64,000 nucleotides of DNA from [Clostridium] viride DSM 6836 (GCA_000620945.1 KK211198.1:1-64000), one strand, 5' to 3'; shown: positions 17,210 through 27,010, counted from the first letter of the stretch. Numbers and translations: made by a program. Notes: generated from the letters alone by a model not told the origin.

Positions 17210-18250
17210 ATGAGCAAACAAATTATGGTAGCAGGACTGGCCATTGGTGGCGGCGCCCCCGTCACCATTCAGTCGATGACCAATACCAAAACAGAGGACA
17301 TCGAGGCGACGGTTGCACAAATCCGTCGCCTTTGCGCTGCTGGTTGTGATATCGTTCGAGTCGCCGTTCCAAACAAAGCAGCGGCCAAGGCCATTGGGGC
17401 CATCAAAGCGCAAACGGATTGCCCTATTGTTGCTGACATTCACTTTGACTACCGTTTGGCTTTAGAGTCGGTGGCTGCCGGTGCGGATAAGATTCGACTG
17501 AATCCAGGCAACATCGGAGGGGAAGAGCGTGTGAAGGCCGTGGCAATGGCCTGCGCGCAAAAGGGAGTACCGATCCGGATAGGCGTCAATGGAGGTTCTT
17601 TGGAAAAGCCATTGTTACAACGCTATGGAGGCGTGACCCCGGAAGCGCTGGTGGAATCGGCGCTCTCACACATTGCACTCTTGAACCGATACGACTTTGA
17701 TGACATCTGTGTTTCACTTAAGGCCTCACACGTTCCGCTTACCATGGCGGCTTATCGTCTGATGTGGGAACGTACCCAGTATCCCTTGCACCTGGGCGTC
17801 ACCGAGGCAGGCACCCTACATATGGGAACCATCAAGTCGGCCATGGGAATCGGGGGTCTTTTAGCCATGGGGATTGGGGATACGCTTCGCGTTACCCTGA
17901 CGGCAGACCCGGTGGAGGAAGTCTATTTAGCCCGTGACATTCTAAAGGCAGCAGGCTTGCGGCGGGATGGGCCGGAACTGATCTCATGCCCCACCTGCGG
18001 CCGAACCAATATTGACCTCATTCCGCTGGCACAGGAAGTGGAGCGTCGCCTGGAGGACGTGCAAAAACCAATCACAGTGGCGGTCATGGGCTGCTCGGTC
18101 AACGGGCCGGGAGAAGCTTCTGCTGCTGACGTTGGCATTGCAGGGGGCAATGGCATAGGGATTCTTTTCCGCAAGGGAGAAATCGTTCGAACGGTGCCGC
18201 AAGAGGAACTGGTGGATGCCTTAATGGAACTCATCCATGGCATGAATTGA
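17210..18250 (+). CDS. ispG: 4-hydroxy-3-methylbut-2-enyl-diphosphate synthase (flavodoxin)
   Basis: A 346-residue [4Fe-4S] enzyme, the penultimate step of the MEP pathway. The TIM-barrel half shows PVTIQSMTNTKTED and CDIVRVAVP. The C-terminal cluster domain carries SCPTCGRT and MGCSVNGPGEA, which supply the three Cys and one Glu cluster ligands. It starts seven bases after rseP, and polC follows after 21 bases. Confidence 0.96.
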   Translation: MSKQIMVAGLAIGGGAPVTIQSMTNTKTEDIEATVAQIRRLCAAGCDIVRVAVPNKAAAKAIGAIKAQTDCPIVADIHFDYRLALESVAAGADKIRLNPGNIGGEERVKAVAMACAQKGVPIRIGVNGGSLEKPLLQRYGGVTPEALVESALSHIALLNRYDFDDICVSLKASHVPLTMAAYRLMWERTQYPLHLGVTEAGTLHMGTIKSAMGIGGLLAMGIGDTLRVTLTADPVEEVYLARDILKAAGLRRDGPELISCPTCGRTNIDLIPLAQEVERRLEDVQKPITVAVMGCSVNGPGEASAADVGIAGGNGIGILFRKGEIVRTVPQEELVDALMELIHGMN

Positions 18251-18271
18251 GCAAACGAAAGAGGAATTAGC

Positions 18272-21200
18272 ATGACCGAACAGAAGTTACCTTTTTTAGA
18301 AATGTTTTCTGCGTATGCTCCCACACAGGATCAAGCGTTCTTAGAACGCTGCTTTGTCCTGCGTGCCGTGATTGATCCGAGTATACGGAGCCTAGAAGCA
18401 GAACTGGCTGGGGAAGTGGTGCCCGAGCAAGAAAGCCTGCGCATTCTGGAAAAGGCAATTGCCGATCTGTATCAGTTGGATCGGGTGGTCTTCGCTTGGG
18501 AGGAAGATGAGTCCGACAACTGGATCGATCCCATCCCCGGTGAGGAACCTCCTATCCAACGAGAAGAGGAAGTGTCCATAGAGGATACCAGCTGCGTTGC
18601 AGAAGCGTCGAGTCAGGAGGAGGAAGGCGCAGAGGAAGACGTATTCTTACAGACCGAACGTCTGCGCCGGGAAGCCTTACAAAAGGCGGAAGCGGCAAAG
18701 CCAAAGGCAGAAACGGGCAGTAAGACCCGCTCGATCTATGGTGGGCGTGCCATTCGACGAAAACCGGTTCCGATGGCAAACCTGCAACTGGATATGGACT
18801 TGGTGGTCGTCGAGGGAGATGTCTTTTTCGTGGAACATCGAGATCTCAAGAAACGAAACGCTTGGGTGATTTCCTTTGATGTTACGGATTACACCGGTTC
18901 CATTCGGGTCACGAAGTTTATGCCGAAGGAGGAAGGGCAGGTCATTGTCGATCAGGTGAAAAAAGGACAGCGCCTGATGATTCAAGGCAAGTTAAATATC
19001 AATCGTTTTGATAATGATATGGTATTAGAACCGCAGCTCATTTGGCAAACGGAGAAGCCCAAGAAAGAGGACAAGGCCGCGAAAAAACGCGTGGAGCTCC
19101 ATTTACATACTCGATTTTCCACCATGGACGCCCTTTGTGATGTGAAAAAAATTGTAGGACGAGCCATCGAATGGGGGCACCCTGCCATCGCGATCACCGA
19201 CCATGGTGTAGTACAGGCATTTCCGGATGCATGGGGAGCGGCAAAGGGAAAGGTGAAGGTGCTGCTGGGCATTGAAGCCTATTTTCTGAATAACGTGGAT
19301 GAGAAGTTGGTAATGCAGGGGAGCGCTGTCCAAGACTTTGACGCACCCATCGTTGCCTTTGACATTGAAACCACCGGACTTGACCGGATGCGCGATCGTC
19401 TGACGGAAATTGGTGCCGTGGTTCTCCAACATGGGGAGGTAACGGAACGCTTTCAGACCTTTGTCAACCCAGGGATGCCAATTCCTGATGAGATCGTTCG
19501 CCTCACCGGCATTACCGATGCCATGGTACAAGATGCACCCTCCCAAGAGGAGGCCGTTCGTGCCTTCTTGGACTTTGTGGGGAACCGTCCTCTGGCTGCG
19601 CACAATGCGGAGTTTGACATGGGCTTTATCCGAGAAGCTAGCCGGCGTTATGAGATCCCCACGGACTTATCCTCCTTGGATACGCTTCCCCTAGCACAAA
19701 ATCTCTTGCCGGAATTGGGACGCTATAAACTGAATTTGGTGGCACGGCACTTGGAACTGCCTGATTTTCAGCATCACCGCGCCGTAGACGACGCACTAAC
19801 CGTCGCCTATATGTTGATTCCCTTATTTCGCATGCTGCGAGAGCAGGGACTTTCAAACTTAGGAGAGATCAACGCCGCCATGGCGAAACGAAACGTCATT
19901 GGCAAGGCAAAGCGCATGCCGCGGCACATGATTGCCCTGGTAAAGAACAAGGAAGGCTTACGCAATTTATACAAGCTGGTGTCCTTGTCCCACTTGGATC
20001 ACTTCAAGCGTGTTCCCATCATGCCCAAAAGCATTGTGAATGAAAACCGAGCGGGTCTTATTTTGGGTTCCGGTTGTGAAGCAGGGGAAGTCTACCAGGC
20101 AGTCATGAAGGGAAAACCTTGGGAAGAACTACTCCGCATTGCTTCTTGGTATGATTTCTTAGAAATTCAACCACTATCGAACAATGCGTTCATGCTGCGT
20201 CCCGACAAAAACGGAAAAACCATTGCTCGGAATCTAGAGCAGATCCGGGAATGGAACCGTACCATTGTCCGCTTAGGCAAGGAACTTGGTAAGCCAGTTT
20301 GCGCCACAGGCGACGTCCATTTCATGGATCCGGAGGAGGAGGTCTATCGAAAGATTCTTCTGGATACGAAGGGCTTTGACGATGCCGATGCGCCCAATCC
20401 ACTCTATTTCCGAACCACGGAGGAGATGCTGAAGGAGTTTTCCTATCTGGGAGAGGAATTGGCTTATCAGGTTGTCGTGGAAAATACCAACTTGGTGGCG
20501 GATTGGTGCGAGGAAGTCAAGCCGCTTCCCGACGGGCTCTTTACCCCCAAGCTAGAAAATTCGGCGGAAGAACTGCAACGCTTGGTGTGGGATAAGACCC
20601 ATGAGCTATATGGAGATCAGCCCCCGGAGCTCGTCATCAAACGCGTGGAGACCGAGCTCCATGATATTATCAGCTGTAAGTATGACGTCATCTACATGTC
20701 GGCCCAGAAGCTGGTGCAAGATTCCTTGCAGCACGGGTACTTAGTTGGCTCACGAGGCTCGGTGGGATCGTCCATTGTGGCCTTTATGTCTGGCATAACC
20801 GAGGTAAACTCCTTGCCTCCGCATTATCGCTGCCCAAACTGCAAGCACTCTGACTTTGAAAGCGGAGAGCGTTACGGTTGTGGTGCAGATATGCCCAATG
20901 CAAACTGCCCAGTTTGTGGAACCCCCTATCAAAAGGATGGGTTTAATATTCCCTTTGAAACCTTCCTTGGCTTTGGCGGTGACAAGGTGCCCGATATCGA
21001 TCTAAACTTCTCTGGAGAGTATCAGGCCAATGCACATAAGTATACCTTTGAGCTCTTTGGCTCAAATCACGTGTTCCGAGCGGGTACCATTGGAACGGTG
21101 GCTGAGAAAACGGCCTTTGGGTATGTCAAGAAATACCTGGCAGCCCGAGGGTTGCAGGTGACCCGTGCGGAAGAAAATCGCTTATCGCAGGGGTGCACGG

Positions 21201-22420
21201 GGGTCAAGCGAACCACGGGGCAGCACCCAGGCGGCATGGTGGTTATCCCACAAGATAAAGAAATCTATGACTTTTGTCCGGTGCAGCATCCGGCGGACGA
21301 CACGGGTACGGAGATCATCACCACGCATTTTGAATACCACTCCATGGAGTCCAACCTGTTAAAACTTGATATTCTGGGGCACGATGATCCATCCATGATC
21401 CGTATGCTGGAGGATCTAACGGGAGAAAATGCCCGCGCCATTCCGCTGGACGACCCGGACACCATGAGTCTTTTCATTAGTTCAGAAAAGCTCGGCTTTA
21501 CCAACGATGACATTCTAGGGCCGACCGGAGCGGTTGCCATCCCGGAATTTGGAACCGGGTTCGTGCGTGGTATGCTGGTCGATACCTGTCCAGATCAGTT
21601 TGATACCTTAGTGCGTCTTTCCGGTTTCTCCCACGGAACCGATGTGTGGTTGGGAAATGCGCGAGACCTCATTCTGTCCGGAACGGCAACCGTCAACCAA
21701 GCCATCGGCTGCCGCGACGACATTATGATCTATCTCATTTCCTGTGGCATGGAGGAAAAACGTGCCTTTAAGATCATGGAGGCAGTGAGAAAGGGAAAAG
21801 GTCTTCCGGACGGTGCCGCGAAAGAAATGGAACAACTGGGAGTTCCAACTTGGTACATCGAATCCTGTCAGAAGATTGCCTATCTCTTTCCGAAAGCGCA
21901 TGCCGTTGCCTACGTCATGATGGCCTTTCGAATTGCTTGGTTTAAGGTGCATCGTCCCCTGGCCTTCTATGCGGCGTACTTCTCCATTCGCGCAAAAGCC
22001 TTTGATGCTACCGTCATGTGCCGTGGGATGGAGGTGCTCCAACGCAAACGAACCGAAATACTGGCCAAGGAAAAGGATGCATCTGCCGTTGAGGAGGACA
22101 TGCTCGTGACCATGGAAGTCTGCTATGAGTTTTATCGTAGAGGCTTTACCTTTGAGACCATTGATATCTATCGTTCCCATGCCACCTTATTTCAAATGGA
22201 CGAAGAGAAGAACACCTTGCTTCCGCCCTTTGTCTCGGTGCCGGGTCTGGGAGAGACCGCAGCGCAGTCGATCATGGAGAATCGAAAAGGGAAAAACTTC
22301 ATTTCCGTGGAGGAATTCTTGTATGCCTGCCCCAAGGTCTCGAAAACTCATGCAGAGCAACTGCGTCAGGTCGGAGCCCTTTCCGATCTTCCCGAAACCA
22401 GCCAAATGAGCTTGTTTTAA
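18272..22420 (+). CDS. polC: DNA polymerase III, PolC type
   Basis: The 1382-residue replicative polymerase of Firmicutes. An acidic N-terminal region (about 1-165) leads to an OB fold (172-260) and the first part of the PHP domain (VELHLHTRFSTMDALCD, from about 273). The inserted DEDD proofreading exonuclease follows (AFDIETTGLD, Asp364 and Glu366, to about 525). After the second PHP part come the polymerase palm with a Cys4 zinc site (CPNCKHSDF near 854) and the catalytic pair in DKVPDIDLNF (Asp908, Asp910). The fingers and C-terminal helix-hairpin-helix part follow (PGLGETAAQSIMENRKGKNF). It is slightly shorter than Bacillus PolC, mostly at the N terminus. AAGAGGAATT precedes the ATG. Last gene of the run; no clear terminator seen. 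Confidence 0.97.
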   Translation: MTEQKLPFLEMFSAYAPTQDQAFLERCFVLRAVIDPSIRSLEAELAGEVVPEQESLRILEKAIADLYQLDRVVFAWEEDESDNWIDPIPGEEPPIQREEEVSIEDTSCVAEASSQEEEGAEEDVFLQTERLRREALQKAEAAKPKAETGSKTRSIYGGRAIRRKPVPMANLQLDMDLVVVEGDVFFVEHRDLKKRNAWVISFDVTDYTGSIRVTKFMPKEEGQVIVDQVKKGQRLMIQGKLNINRFDNDMVLEPQLIWQTEKPKKEDKAAKKRVELHLHTRFSTMDALCDVKKIVGRAIEWGHPAIAITDHGVVQAFPDAWGAAKGKVKVLLGIEAYFLNNVDEKLVMQGSAVQDFDAPIVAFDIETTGLDRMRDRLTEIGAVVLQHGEVTERFQTFVNPGMPIPDEIVRLTGITDAMVQDAPSQEEAVRAFLDFVGNRPLAAHNAEFDMGFIREASRRYEIPTDLSSLDTLPLAQNLLPELGRYKLNLVARHLELPDFQHHRAVDDALTVAYMLIPLFRMLREQGLSNLGEINAAMAKRNVIGKAKRMPRHMIALVKNKEGLRNLYKLVSLSHLDHFKRVPIMPKSIVNENRAGLILGSGCEAGEVYQAVMKGKPWEELLRIASWYDFLEIQPLSNNAFMLRPDKNGKTIARNLEQIREWNRTIVRLGKELGKPVCATGDVHFMDPEEEVYRKILLDTKGFDDADAPNPLYFRTTEEMLKEFSYLGEELAYQVVVENTNLVADWCEEVKPLPDGLFTPKLENSAEELQRLVWDKTHELYGDQPPELVIKRVETELHDIISCKYDVIYMSAQKLVQDSLQHGYLVGSRGSVGSSIVAFMSGITEVNSLPPHYRCPNCKHSDFESGERYGCGADMPNANCPVCGTPYQKDGFNIPFETFLGFGGDKVPDIDLNFSGEYQANAHKYTFELFGSNHVFRAGTIGTVAEKTAFGYVKKYLAARGLQVTRAEENRLSQGCTGVKRTTGQHPGGMVVIPQDKEIYDFCPVQHPADDTGTEIITTHFEYHSMESNLLKLDILGHDDPSMIRMLEDLTGENARAIPLDDPDTMSLFISSEKLGFTNDDILGPTGAVAIPEFGTGFVRGMLVDTCPDQFDTLVRLSGFSHGTDVWLGNARDLILSGTATVNQAIGCRDDIMIYLISCGMEEKRAFKIMEAVRKGKGLPDGAAKEMEQLGVPTWYIESCQKIAYLFPKAHAVAYVMMAFRIAWFKVHRPLAFYAAYFSIRAKAFDATVMCRGMEVLQRKRTEILAKEKDASAVEEDMLVTMEVCYEFYRRGFTFETIDIYRSHATLFQMDEEKNTLLPPFVSVPGLGETAAQSIMENRKGKNFISVEEFLYACPKVSKTHAEQLRQVGALSDLPETSQMSLF

Positions 22421-22484
22421 TTTCGTCAGAACGGGAAGACTATCACCAGAACACAAACCTCTTCCAAAGGATGGAAACTAGGGG

Positions 22485-22513
22485 CTGACAAAAAGTTGAA
22501 TATATGATATGAT
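22485..22513 (+). promoter_or_regulatory. Promoter of the MIP-type lipoprotein gene (22573-23430)
   Basis: CTGACA (22485-22490), 17 bases, TATGAT (22508-22513). Confidence 0.7.
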
Positions 22514-22526
22514 ACTATATGGTATC
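22511..22526. promoter_or_regulatory. Operator-like palindrome at the transcription start
   Basis: GATACTATATGGTATC is a 16-base inverted repeat with one mismatched pair. It covers the end of the -10 box and the likely start point. Such a position suits a repressor site; the regulator is unknown. Confidence 0.35.
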
Positions 22527-22572
22527 ATTCAAAAGCTTGAGTTAAGAGGTATGGAAAGGAAGGTTGAATCGG

Positions 22573-23430
22573 ATGAAAAAATTGAGACAAGGAATCGCCC
22601 TGATCTGTGCAGTGGCGTTCATGCTGGCCTTGTCTGCTTGCGGTGGCGCCAAAGAGAGCAAAGAGGATATTGCCAAGCGTTTAGCCGATGCGGAAACGAA
22701 AGTAGCAGAAGCGCAAAGCATGCAGGCAGATTTGGTCATGAATATGGACATGACCCTGGAAGCAGATGGACAAAGCCATCCCATGAACACAAAGACCAAC
22801 ATGACCATGCTCTTGTTCAATCATCCCATGAAGATGAAATTGGATATGAGTGCAACAACGGAGCAAAGCGACACCGAAGCCATCAACATGACTATGTATA
22901 TGGTAGAGAAGGATGGAACCTATACCATGTACACCTATGATGGCACGAAATGGAACAGTCAAACCATGGACCTTTCCTCCATTGAGCAGTTTGATCCCCA
23001 GGCAACCATGGGCCTTTACTTGAAGAGTGCGGAGTCCTTTGAGGCCAAGGGCGAGGAGACTATCAACGGAGTCAAAACCAAGAAATATACGGGTGTGATT
23101 ACCAACGAGGCCATGAATGAGGTCATGTCAGCCACCGGAATTCCCAATAGCATGAATGGCTTGGGCCTTCCCGGCATGGATTGGAATGCTTTATACAAGG
23201 ACATGGGAAATCTCCCGATTTCGCTTTGGTTGAATGAGGAAGGCTATCCTGTTCGCTACGAGATGGACATGACGGAAATGATGAATAAGCTCTATGCCAA
23301 GTTGATTCAGCAGATGGGTGAAGATGCCGCTGGAGGAACCATAAACTGCAGCAAGGTATTGGTCACCATGGACATTACCAACTACAATCAAGTGCAGCCC
23401 TTTGAGCTTCCTGCCGGTATCCCGCAGTAA
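22573..23430 (+). CDS. Lipoprotein of the DUF6612/LolA-like type
   Basis: A 285-residue exported lipoprotein. The signal peptide ends in the lipobox LSAC, so the mature protein starts at a lipidated Cys near residue 20. A helical stretch (SKEDIAKRLADAETKVAEAQ) leads into a Met- and Thr-rich beta-structured domain with repeated MNMDMTLEAD-like strands, typical of Firmicute lipoproteins related to lipoprotein-sorting folds. The ligand is not known. Start: ATG at 22573 about nine bases after AAAGGAAGG; the TTG at 22564 was rejected. It has its own promoter and a shared terminator downstream. The fold assignment is moderate; the lipoprotein status is clear. Confidence 0.8.
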   Translation: MKKLRQGIALICAVAFMLALSACGGAKESKEDIAKRLADAETKVAEAQSMQADLVMNMDMTLEADGQSHPMNTKTNMTMLLFNHPMKMKLDMSATTEQSDTEAINMTMYMVEKDGTYTMYTYDGTKWNSQTMDLSSIEQFDPQATMGLYLKSAESFEAKGEETINGVKTKKYTGVITNEAMNEVMSATGIPNSMNGLGLPGMDWNALYKDMGNLPISLWLNEEGYPVRYEMDMTEMMNKLYAKLIQQMGEDAAGGTINCSKVLVTMDITNYNQVQPFELPAGIPQ

Positions 23431-23441
23431 TGTAAAACAAG

Positions 23442-23473
23442 AAAAACACCGAAGGAATTCCTTCGGTGTTTTT
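23442..23473. terminator. Bidirectional terminator
   Basis: A perfect inverted repeat AAAAACACCGAAGG/CCTTCGGTGTTTTT around AATT, between the two converging lipoprotein genes. Confidence 0.93.
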
Positions 23474-23477
23474 TTGT

Positions 23478-24389
23478 TTACTGCTTTGGGATAGCGATGG
23501 CACCGCCCCATTCCACGACAGTAAAACCAGTTCGCAGAGGAGCGATTAGTTCTTGCGGAGGTAGGTTAATGGCTTCTTGCAGTGGAGTAAATACCATAAA
23601 TACACGGATGACCGTATCGGGGATCGGATCGATGGAAAGCTTCACATGGTCGACATAGGAGCTGCCCTGAAAGCTAATGAGATTGTATGGATTTTGCACC
23701 AAATAGGGAAGCCAGAATGCCATAAAGGCGGAACTTTCTTCCTCGTTGAGTCCCAACCTTGCAAGGGATTCTTGTAAAAACATTTCACTGTTGGAACCCT
23801 TGATGCAAAATCCTTGGCGCATATCATATTGGAGACCCAAAACTCCCTCCCAAAAGAGGTAGGGATACTGGATTCCGGTTTCCCCCATTAGGGTCCCGTC
23901 AGGATAAGCGGTTACCTGCCAACCATTTTGATACCTTGGCCAGGTATGAGTCAAGGTTCCTTCGCATTCGAGCTGGACAGAAACCTTGGTCGCTTGCTCC
24001 GGATAGAGATAGATAACTGGCTTATAGACACGGTTGGGGTCTAACGAAAAAGAACTTGGCTCTACATATACGGCCGTAACTTGAGCTGTCCATTCAGTGC
24101 TCTTCTCGCTGTGGTCAAGCTCCTTTAAATCGGAGTAATAGACCTCGACACGGTCGCCAACGCAATAGTCCTCGCCCAGGGAATATTGAACGGTGTAAAC
24201 ACAAGGGTAAGGCCAAGGCAGTCTACCCTTAAAATGGTCAGGAGCCAGTTCGATGATATCCAGGGTAATGGATGCATAGGTCTCATAGCCGGAAGGGGGA
24301 GAGGCTTGCTTTGGGGGCTCAGCCTTCGTGGAACAGGATGTGAGCAAGAAAGGGAAGGTAACGAGCATGATCCATGCAAATTTTCTCAA
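23478..24389 (-). CDS. Lipoprotein of a widespread uncharacterised family
   Basis: A 303-residue protein with a signal peptide and lipobox LLTSC near residue 19. The first half (about 35-110) looks like a small beta domain. The C-terminal 190 residues begin with KPVIYLYPEQATKVSV and contain WPRYQNGWQVTAYPDG, YLFWEG, WLPYLVQNPYNLISF and GFTVVEWGG. I recognise these as a recurrent family of conserved hypothetical proteins in Firmicutes and others, with no function I can name. The start is TTG at 24389, ten bases after AAAGGAG (24400-24406); the next ATG would remove the basic N terminus of the signal peptide. Convergent with the previous lipoprotein. Confidence 0.8.
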   Translation of the reverse strand: MRKFAWIMLVTFPFLLTSCSTKAEPPKQASPPSGYETYASITLDIIELAPDHFKGRLPWPYPCVYTVQYSLGEDYCVGDRVEVYYSDLKELDHSEKSTEWTAQVTAVYVEPSSFSLDPNRVYKPVIYLYPEQATKVSVQLECEGTLTHTWPRYQNGWQVTAYPDGTLMGETGIQYPYLFWEGVLGLQYDMRQGFCIKGSNSEMFLQESLARLGLNEEESSAFMAFWLPYLVQNPYNLISFQGSSYVDHVKLSIDPIPDTVIRVFMVFTPLQEAINLPPQELIAPLRTGFTVVEWGGAIAIPKQ

Positions 24390-24464
24390 AATGAGATCGC
24401 TCCTTTTTCAATGTTGCCTAGTAGGACGATCAATTTCGGAAAAAGTTCCCTGTTTTGGTTTCTT

Positions 24465-25655
24465 TTATAGAATCACTGGGTTTTCAGTATACTCTAGTTT
24501 TCCTTTCCGTTGTCCGAAGTCGCTGCGGCAGAGATCGTACAGGGCAGTGCACCTAGCTTCCACCTCAAACAGAGCCTTCGCTTCCTGGGATAGATGCTTT
24601 GCATGGGCTGGTTTTGTCAGAATCGGCAAGCGAGCATTCCGCTTCATTTCTTTGAGAATACTTTGTCCACGACGATTCATTCCCAGAACACGAAGGTAGG
24701 GGGGAGAGGCCGGGCGATCTTTAGCAGTAATGGAAAGGAAAGCCCAGAGCACCAGTCTCCGGATGCGGGCATGGGTATACCGGCGAGATTTGACCGCGGT
24801 ATAAAGCTCATCAAGGGTATGATGTTCGAGGGCAGCACGAGCCAGTCGATGGTGGAGTCCTTCTCCGCAATCGGGTAACGATAAAAAGTCTTCGGCACAC
24901 ATGCTGCGAAGACGGGCAAATACCGCCCGTTCGGCAAAGGATAGACTGGAAAGGCCCACCTGGCTTAAGGCATCCAGGTCAGAAGCACTCAGGTAAGGAA
25001 GAAGGGACCTTCGCTCTCCCGACAACAGTTCCTTTCGCAGCTTTGATGCAGAGGCAAAGCCTTGTCCCATCGTATCGCTGTCATGGGCAGATCCTCGGCG
25101 CAGCAAGGTATGGGGCTGTATGGAGCTTCCCACGCGAGCTAAGGCTCTGAGATATTCTACGCCTAGATTGTTATTGGGGGTTTCTAAGCACTGTGCCGTT
25201 TCTCCCAGGAGATTCCTTGCCGCACTTTGACGTGCCACGGGAAAGGACAGTCCCTTATTTAAGTATTCTCGGAGTACGACTGAATAGTCGGGGGAGGAAA
25301 GAAGAGCGGCCGCCTCTTCGAGCGGAGCCAGCACTCCACATTCACTACCAAACGATAGCGTATCCACGAAACCCGTGGCATCTAGGATAGAAACGCCTCC
25401 CGTTGCAAAGGTTTCAGCAGAGGAAGCGGCCCAAGGCGTGGGCAGTTCGAGAATCAAATCGGCGCCTCCACGCAGGGCCATGGCTGCCCGCGTCCATTTG
25501 TCGCAAAGGGCGGCATCCCCCCGCTGAACCCAATTTCCGCTCATCACACAGACAATCATACTATCGGATCCAAGGACTCGCTTGCTTTCTTCGATTTGAT
25601 ACCGATGTCCGCTGTGAAAAGGGTTGTATTCGGAAATGATGCCAATTACTCGCAT
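24465..25655 (-). CDS. tmcAL: tRNA(Met) cytidine acetate ligase
   Basis: A 396-residue enzyme of the TmcAL family (older names YlbM, DUF795). In Bacillus it activates acetate with ATP and acetylates the wobble C34 of elongator tRNA-Met. MRVIGIISEYNPFHSGHRYQ carries the nucleotidyltransferase HxGH motif, followed by VMSGNWVQRGDAALCDKWTRA and LILELPTPWAASSAE. The frame opens back to 25769, but the ATG at 25655 lies behind GAGGGAGA and is the family start. It is divergent from ackA across about 155 bases; both gene products handle acetate. Confidence 0.93.
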   Translation of the reverse strand: MRVIGIISEYNPFHSGHRYQIEESKRVLGSDSMIVCVMSGNWVQRGDAALCDKWTRAAMALRGGADLILELPTPWAASSAETFATGGVSILDATGFVDTLSFGSECGVLAPLEEAAALLSSPDYSVVLREYLNKGLSFPVARQSAARNLLGETAQCLETPNNNLGVEYLRALARVGSSIQPHTLLRRGSAHDSDTMGQGFASASKLRKELLSGERRSLLPYLSASDLDALSQVGLSSLSFAERAVFARLRSMCAEDFLSLPDCGEGLHHRLARAALEHHTLDELYTAVKSRRYTHARIRRLVLWAFLSITAKDRPASPPYLRVLGMNRRGQSILKEMKRNARLPILTKPAHAKHLSQEAKALFEVEARCTALYDLCRSDFGQRKGKLEYTENPVIL

Positions 25656-25688
25656 AAAAAATCTCCCTCTGGAAAGAAAAAACAGGAT

Positions 25689-25725
25689 TTTCTGAAAAAA
25701 TAGTTGTTCTTTCTGAAAAAGTAGT
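25689..25725. repeat. Two direct repeats in the tmcAL-ackA intergenic region
   Basis: TTTCTGAAAAAATAGT (25689-25704) and TTTCTGAAAAAGTAGT (25710-25725) match at 15 of 16 bases and are 21 bases apart, two turns of the helix. They flank the -35 box of the ackA promoter, so they could bind a regulator of ackA. Confidence 0.5.
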
Positions 25726-25732
25726 CTAAAAT
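25704..25732 (+). promoter_or_regulatory. Promoter of ackA
   Basis: TTGTTC (25704-25709), 17 bases, TAAAAT (25727-25732). The second direct repeat fills most of the spacer. Confidence 0.55.
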
Positions 25733-25810
25733 ATATTAGTATTTTAATCCCTTTGAGAACTTCTTGCAAGGGATAGAATGATGGATAATATTAAGGAGTG
25801 CATAAGTGCG

Positions 25811-27010
25811 ATGAAAGTTTTGGTTATCAATGCGGGAAGCTCTTCCCTCAAGTATCAGCTGATGGACCCCGATACCCGTGAAGTTCTGGCAAAGGGCCTG
25901 TGCGAGAGAATCGGGATCGATGGTCACCTGAAGCATACCCCCACCGGCAAGGACGTTTTCGATGCAGACGTGGATCTGCCCGATCATGACGAAGCGATCC
26001 AGCAGGTGCTGGCTCTGCTGACGCATAACCACTATGGCGTGATCAAGGACATTAACGAGATTGACGCAGTCGGTCACCGTGTCGTTCACGGCGGCGAAGA
26101 CTTTACCCACTCTGTCATCATTGACAGAAAGGTGATTAAGGGCATTGAGAGCTGCATTCCCTTAGCACCCCTCCACAACCCTGCCAACATTACCGGAATC
26201 AAGGCTTGTGAGGATGTGCTGCCCGGTAAGCCCATGGTCGCCGTGTTTGATACCGCATTCCATCAGACCATTCCCCCCAAGGGCTTTATGTATGCACTGC
26301 CCTATCGTTACTACACCGAGAACAAGGTTCGCCGCTATGGCTTCCACGGCACCTCTCATAACTATGTCAGCCAGCGTGCTGCTGCTATGTGTGGTCGCCC
26401 CTTAGAGGAGCTGCGTCTGGTTTCCTGCCACTTGGGCAACGGTGCGTCCACCTGTGCCATCAAGTTTGGCAAGTCCATTGACACCTCCATGGGTCTCACC
26501 CCCACCGACGGTCTGCCCATGGGCACCCGTTCCGGCGCCATCGACCCCTCCATCATTGAGTATATTGCTCGTGTTCGTGGTTACAGCCCTGAGCGCGTGG
26601 AGAACATCCTCAATAAGGAATCTGGCATGCTGGGTCTGTCTGGCGTCTCCTCTGACTTCCGTGATCTGGAGAAGGCTGCTGCAGAGGGCAACGAGCGTGC
26701 ACAGCTCGCCATTGACATCTTCTGCTACAAAGTAACCAAGCGTATCGGCTCCGGTGCAGCTTCCATGGGCGGCATTGACGGTGTCATCTTCACCGCAGGC
26801 GTTGGCGAAAACTCTCCCATGATTCGTGCTCGCATTATGGAGGATCTTGGTTTCTTGGGTCTCTACATGGATCCTGTGAAGAACAATACCCGTGAGGAAG
26901 CCATTGTTTCCCGTGACGATTCGCCCGGATATATCTTCGTGGTTCCCACCAACGAAGAGCTGATGATTGCACTCGACACCGCTAAGCTGGTCAGAGGCGA
27001 ATCCGTCTAA
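25811..27010 (+). CDS. ackA: Acetate kinase
   Basis: A 399-residue enzyme that converts acetyl phosphate and ADP to acetate and ATP, the energy-yielding end of acetate fermentation. VLVINAGSSSLKYQL, GHRVVHGGEDFTHS, VFDTAFHQTIP, GTSHNYVSQRA, CHLGNGASTCAI and FTAGVGENSP are all intact. The frame extends to 25778, but MKVLVINAGSSS is the family start, 12 bases after AAGGAG. Codons are strongly biased toward CCC, CGT/CGC, ATC and CTG, unlike the divergent neighbour tmcAL, suggesting very high expression. No pta lies beside it in this window. Confidence 0.97.
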   Translation: MKVLVINAGSSSLKYQLMDPDTREVLAKGLCERIGIDGHLKHTPTGKDVFDADVDLPDHDEAIQQVLALLTHNHYGVIKDINEIDAVGHRVVHGGEDFTHSVIIDRKVIKGIESCIPLAPLHNPANITGIKACEDVLPGKPMVAVFDTAFHQTIPPKGFMYALPYRYYTENKVRRYGFHGTSHNYVSQRAAAMCGRPLEELRLVSCHLGNGASTCAIKFGKSIDTSMGLTPTDGLPMGTRSGAIDPSIIEYIARVRGYSPERVENILNKESGMLGLSGVSSDFRDLEKAAAEGNERAQLAIDIFCYKVTKRIGSGAASMGGIDGVIFTAGVGENSPMIRARIMEDLGFLGLYMDPVKNNTREEAIVSRDDSPGYIFVVPTNEELMIALDTAKLVRGESV

